In this document: positions 35,151 to 37,781 of the stretch, one piece after another
Numbering within the stretch: position 1 is the first letter of the stretch
Layout: each line of letters opens with the position of its first letter
DNA from: Actinomycetales bacterium
Lineage (GTDB): Bacteria; Actinomycetota; Actinomycetes; Actinomycetales; Kineosporiaceae
Assembly (NCBI GenBank): GCA_012719445.1
Contig: JAAYAH010000064.1
Location: forward strand, 1-37,781
DNA: 37,781 nucleotides
Direction: 5' to 3'
Program-made: the position numbers and the translations under genes
Notes under the pieces: model-generated
What the model was told of the DNA's origin: nothing
What the model saw: the letters and a program-made list of their open reading frames with translations, nothing else
Database searches by the model: none

Positions 35151-36413
35151 ATGCGAGCCCCGTCAACCTCCTCGCTGCCGGATGACGTGGAGCGGTTGGG
35201 CGACCGTGGGCGCCTGCTCACGCCGGTCGGAGTCGGGACGGCCGTCGTCATCGGTGCCGCAGCGGCAACCGACGGGAGCCGTCACATCCTCCCGCTGTCC
35301 GTGCTGGCCGGCGCCGTGTTCCTGATGGGCCTGGGCTTCCAGTGGTTCGACCTGTCCTGGTTGCCCCTGAGGTACATGAGCGGCGTCACGGTCACGGTGC
35401 CGGTGATCGTGGTGGTCCTGTCGTTGTCCGGGGCGAGGGGCGCCGCTCCGAGCGTGATGATCGTTCTTTCGGCCGTGCTCTACGCGCTGATGCTGGGCCT
35501 GGGTACCGCGGTGGCGGCTGCGCTGCTGGGTGGTATCCCGCTGGTGGTGTTGCAGTGGTCGGCCGAGGGGCCCAGGGCTGCGGTCATGGGCACGGCGGTC
35601 ACGGTCGTGGCCCTGGTGATGAGCTGGGCAGCCGGTGGGTTGCGCAGGGCCAGCGAGACCGCTGCCCGGCAGGCAGCCGAGGCCCTTGCCGCAGCAGCAC
35701 AGGCCGAAGCCCAGGTACAGGCCGAGCGGGAACAGCGGGAACGAGACAAGGCCGCCGAGGCAGCGCGGGCGCTGGTCGAGCGGGAACAGAAGGTGACTCA
35801 ACTGGTCGAGCGGATCACTCGGCTGAGCCAGTCGTCGGACAACGTGCGTGAGGAGGCGCAGAACGTCGCCGCCGCGGCGGAGGAGATGTCCGTCGCCCTG
35901 CAGGAAATCGGCCGTGCCGCCCAGACATCCGAGAGCGTCACCGCTCAGGTCACCGACCGAGCACGCGACGCCGACCGGCTGATGACGGAGCTGTCCACAA
36001 GCAGCGCGGAGATCACGGCTGCCAGCGACGTCATCCAGGCGATCGCCCAGCAGACCAACCTGCTCGCGCTCAACGCCACCATCGAGTCCGCTCGCGCCGG
36101 TGAGGCCGGTCGTGGCTTCGCCGTCGTCGCCACCGAGGTCAAGGAGCTGGCCAGCCAGTCGGGGGACAACGCCGACCGGATCACCCGCACCCTGGACGCC
36201 GTGCGCACCCAGGTCGGGGCCTCCGTCAGCTCCGTGGCCACCATCCTGGAGAGCATGGGCGAACTGGCCCGCTACAACGGCACCCTTGCCGCCGCCCTGG
36301 AGGAGCAGGGCACCGTCGTCAACAACGTCGTCCAGTCCGTGACCGCCACCGCCAGGGCCACAGCGGCCATGGCGGACGACATCACCGCCCTGCGCGTCCT
36401 CGCCGTCGAGTGA
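35151..36413 (+). CDS. Methyl-accepting chemotaxis-type protein without a periplasmic sensor domain
   Basis: A 420-residue protein. Five or so hydrophobic segments fill residues 25-165 ([83 protein letters not shown]) with only short loops. A coiled coil (residues 180-230, [17 protein letters not shown]) leads to the MCP signalling domain. The hairpin tip reads [20 protein letters not shown], then [20 protein letters not shown], the CheA/CheW contact region. With no extracellular ligand domain it may sense membrane state or energy. There is no HAMP domain. ATG 35151 has AGCAGGG upstream. No che genes are in the window. A hairpin overlaps the stop. Confidence 0.9.
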   Translation: MRAPSTSSLPDDVERLGDRGRLLTPVGVGTAVVIGAAAATDGSRHILPLSVLAGAVFLMGLGFQWFDLSWLPLRYMSGVTVTVPVIVVVLSLSGARGAAPSVMIVLSAVLYALMLGLGTAVAAALLGGIPLVVLQWSAEGPRAAVMGTAVTVVALVMSWAAGGLRRASETAARQAAEALAAAAQAEAQVQAEREQRERDKAAEAARALVEREQKVTQLVERITRLSQSSDNVREEAQNVAAAAEEMSVALQEIGRAAQTSESVTAQVTDRARDADRLMTELSTSSAEITAASDVIQAIAQQTNLLALNATIESARAGEAGRGFAVVATEVKELASQSGDNADRITRTLDAVRTQVGASVSSVATILESMGELARYNGTLAAALEEQGTVVNNVVQSVTATARATAAMADDITALRVLAVE

Positions 36414-36429
36414 CGGGGGAACCCCCGTC
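36412..36429. terminator. Hairpin at the end of the chemoreceptor gene
   Basis: GACGGGGGA and ACCCCCGTC form a perfect inverted repeat overlapping the TGA at 36411-36413. It lies between convergent genes. The stem is short and lacks a T-run. Confidence 0.5.
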
Positions 36430-36535
36430 CGCCGTCCCCGTCGCCCGGTCAGGCAGGTGACGGGTGGCGAACCCGCACCATCAGCGTGGAAGGTCCTCCC
36501 GGGTGCTCCGCCGGGGACTCCGAGCGTGCTGGAGC

Positions 36536-37549
36536 TCAGCGCGGTGGAGACTCGTCGCCAGGAGGTGCGGGAACGGCGCCGATCGGGGTGAGGGTGTCCT
36601 CCGGTGCCCGGGGGGACGGCACCACCGGGGTCTCGGTGGCTCCCAGCACCAGTGAGCAGATCTGGTTCCGGCCCTGGGCCTTGGCCTGGTAGAGGGCGCG
36701 GTCGGCGAGTTCCAGCAGCGTCCACGGGTCGGCCGCGTCCCGGGTGCTGGCGACGGCGATCCCGATGCTCACCGTCACCACCGGGGCGACGGTCGACGTC
36801 TCGTGCGGGATGGCGGCCGTTGCCACCGCGGCGCGGAACCTCTCCGCCACGGACCGGGCCGTGTCCAGGTCGGTGTCGGGCAGGGCCAGGACGAACTCCT
36901 CCCCGCCGAACCGGCAGGCCAGGTCCTCCGGGGAGCGGGCCGCCTCGGCCAGACGGGCGGCCACCTCTCGGAGCGCCTCGTCCCCTCGCAGGTGGCCGTA
37001 GCGATCGTTGTAGGCCTTGAAGAGATCGACATCGATCATGACCAGGGCGATCGTCCCGCCGTGCCGGGTCGGCTGCTGCCACAGGCTGGTCAGGTGCTCG
37101 CTCAGGCATGCCCTGTTGGCGAGTTGGGTGAGTCCGTCACGCAGGGCCATCCGACGCAGTTCCCCCACGGCGTGGTGGAGCTGTTCCTCGGTAACCCGCC
37201 GGGTCCTGACCTCCGACTCGAGCTGTTCCGACCGGGCGACGAGTTCGGCGGAACGGGCGGCAAGCTCGACGGTCCTGGTGGCGACGAGGTGCTCCAGATT
37301 GGCCGCGTAGTCCCTGAGCGCCCGGGTGCTGAACATCGCCTCCAGGGTTCGGCTGATCTCGTTTCGCAGCCAGTCGCTCGCCAGGGCCGACCCGCCCTCC
37401 TGTTCGAACAGGACGTACCCGAGCTCCCGGTCGCTGGCGAGCAGCGGCTGGAAGACGAGCAGCTCCGAGCGCAGCTCGTGCTGGAGGGCGGACGGGAGGA
37501 GCTGGCCGAGGGGGAAGACCTCCTCCGGGGCCGGTCGCTGCCTGCCCAT
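36536..37549 (-). CDS. GGDEF diguanylate cyclase, 5'-truncated third copy of the sensor-cyclase family
   Basis: From ATG 37549 the frame gives 337 residues: the end of a GAF-like region (FPLGQLLPSALQHELRSELL, ELGYVLFEQEGG), a coiled coil (about 75-125) and a full GGDEF domain (DGLTQLANRA, DVDLFKAYNDRYGHLRGDE, CRFGGEEF). The I-site is degenerate: SPED replaces RxxD. Similarity to copies 1 and 2 continues upstream of this ATG (ARLLLDYR matches ARLLVDYR and VRLVLDYR), but the frame has no start codon there and meets TGA at about 37679. Beyond it the expected GAF and LacI-type parts are missing. No ribosome-binding site precedes ATG 37549, which falls inside a domain. It is either a pseudogene or a recently truncated cyclase. 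Confidence 0.82.
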   Translation of the reverse strand: MGRQRPAPEEVFPLGQLLPSALQHELRSELLVFQPLLASDRELGYVLFEQEGGSALASDWLRNEISRTLEAMFSTRALRDYAANLEHLVATRTVELAARSAELVARSEQLESEVRTRRVTEEQLHHAVGELRRMALRDGLTQLANRACLSEHLTSLWQQPTRHGGTIALVMIDVDLFKAYNDRYGHLRGDEALREVAARLAEAARSPEDLACRFGGEEFVLALPDTDLDTARSVAERFRAAVATAAIPHETSTVAPVVTVSIGIAVASTRDAADPWTLLELADRALYQAKAQGRNQICSLVLGATETPVVPSPRAPEDTLTPIGAVPAPPGDESPPR

Positions 37550-37781
37550 GCGGTAGTCGAGGAGCAGCCGGGCCCGTAGCCCGGTTGACGTGTCCGGACC
37601 GGGATCCTCGACGGGCGTGCCCTCCGGTGTCCGGCCGGTGACCGGGTCGTCGGTGAACCCGGGTTCCGCAGTTGGTGGTCACACGCGGGCCGGGATTTGG
37701 GGGTTGACCTGGGAAGACGCGGGTGGACCCGGACGGGGGCGTGTGTCTACGCGCTGCCGGGGGTGGTGTGGGGTCGTTCAG
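37550..37781. other. Remnant and junction at the right edge
   Basis: Bases 37550-37678 (minus strand) still encode family-like residues but no start codon. To the right of about 37680 the similarity stops at an in-frame TGA, and the last 100 bases resemble nothing I recognise. This is a probable deletion or insertion junction; the window ends before its nature can be seen. Confidence 0.45.

Noticed and set aside
37690-37781. Insertion sequence end at the right edge
   Set aside because: The break in paralogue similarity suggests a junction, but no inverted repeat or transposase can be seen in the remaining bases.

Overview
The window is high-GC DNA with GTG, TTG and ATG starts, many 4-base stop/start overlaps, and several promoters whose -10 box lies 6-7 bases from the start codon (leaderless mRNAs). 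These traits point to an actinomycete. The gene set ettA, a hotdog thioesterase, a small conserved protein, a GH13 alpha-glucosidase, pepN and rpiB recalls the neighbourhood around aglA/pepN in mycobacteria, so a member of the Pseudonocardiales or a related order is likely. A chemoreceptor suggests a motile organism. The species cannot be named from this sequence.

Layout. 1-6.0 kb: the end of ettA, a SHOCT-type small membrane protein, acyl-CoA thioesterase II, an unusual sugar-sensor diguanylate cyclase, and a coupled thioesterase plus conserved-protein pair. 6.0-11.3 kb: a translationally coupled leftward trio of prolyl oligopeptidase, MscS-like channel and alpha-glucosidase. 11.5-16.9 kb: malQ, pepN and rpiB. 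17.0-19.2 kb: a second sugar-sensor diguanylate cyclase. 19.2-24.7 kb: leftward genes for an Eis-type acetyltransferase, a 976-residue proline-rich membrane protein full of tandem repeats, and a secreted protein with two CBM10-like modules. 25.4-31.6 kb: dps, ilvD overlapping a dihydroorotase-like gene, a small membrane protein, a DksA/TraR-type zinc-finger protein and gdhA. 31.7-37.8 kb: a putative secreted peptide preceded by 21-bp iterons, a PAS-GGDEF protein, a double-GntR protein, a 32-residue membrane peptide, a chemoreceptor without an extracellular sensor, and a 5'-truncated third copy of the sugar-sensor cyclase.

The most distinctive theme is signalling. Four GGDEF proteins lie within 35 kb. 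Two are intact members of a family that joins a LacI-type sugar-binding fold, without any DNA-binding helix-turn-helix, to a GAF-like region, a coiled coil and GGEEF. They lie among alpha-glucan and pentose enzymes (alpha-glucosidase, MalQ, RpiB), so a cytoplasmic sugar-to-c-di-GMP readout is a reasonable hypothesis. The second theme is an unusual load of short tandem repeats (15, 18, 20, 21, 23, 57 and 90 bp) in coding termini, linkers and promoters. One is a 23-bp array that places the same stop codon and C-terminal peptide in all three reading frames of the proline-rich gene.
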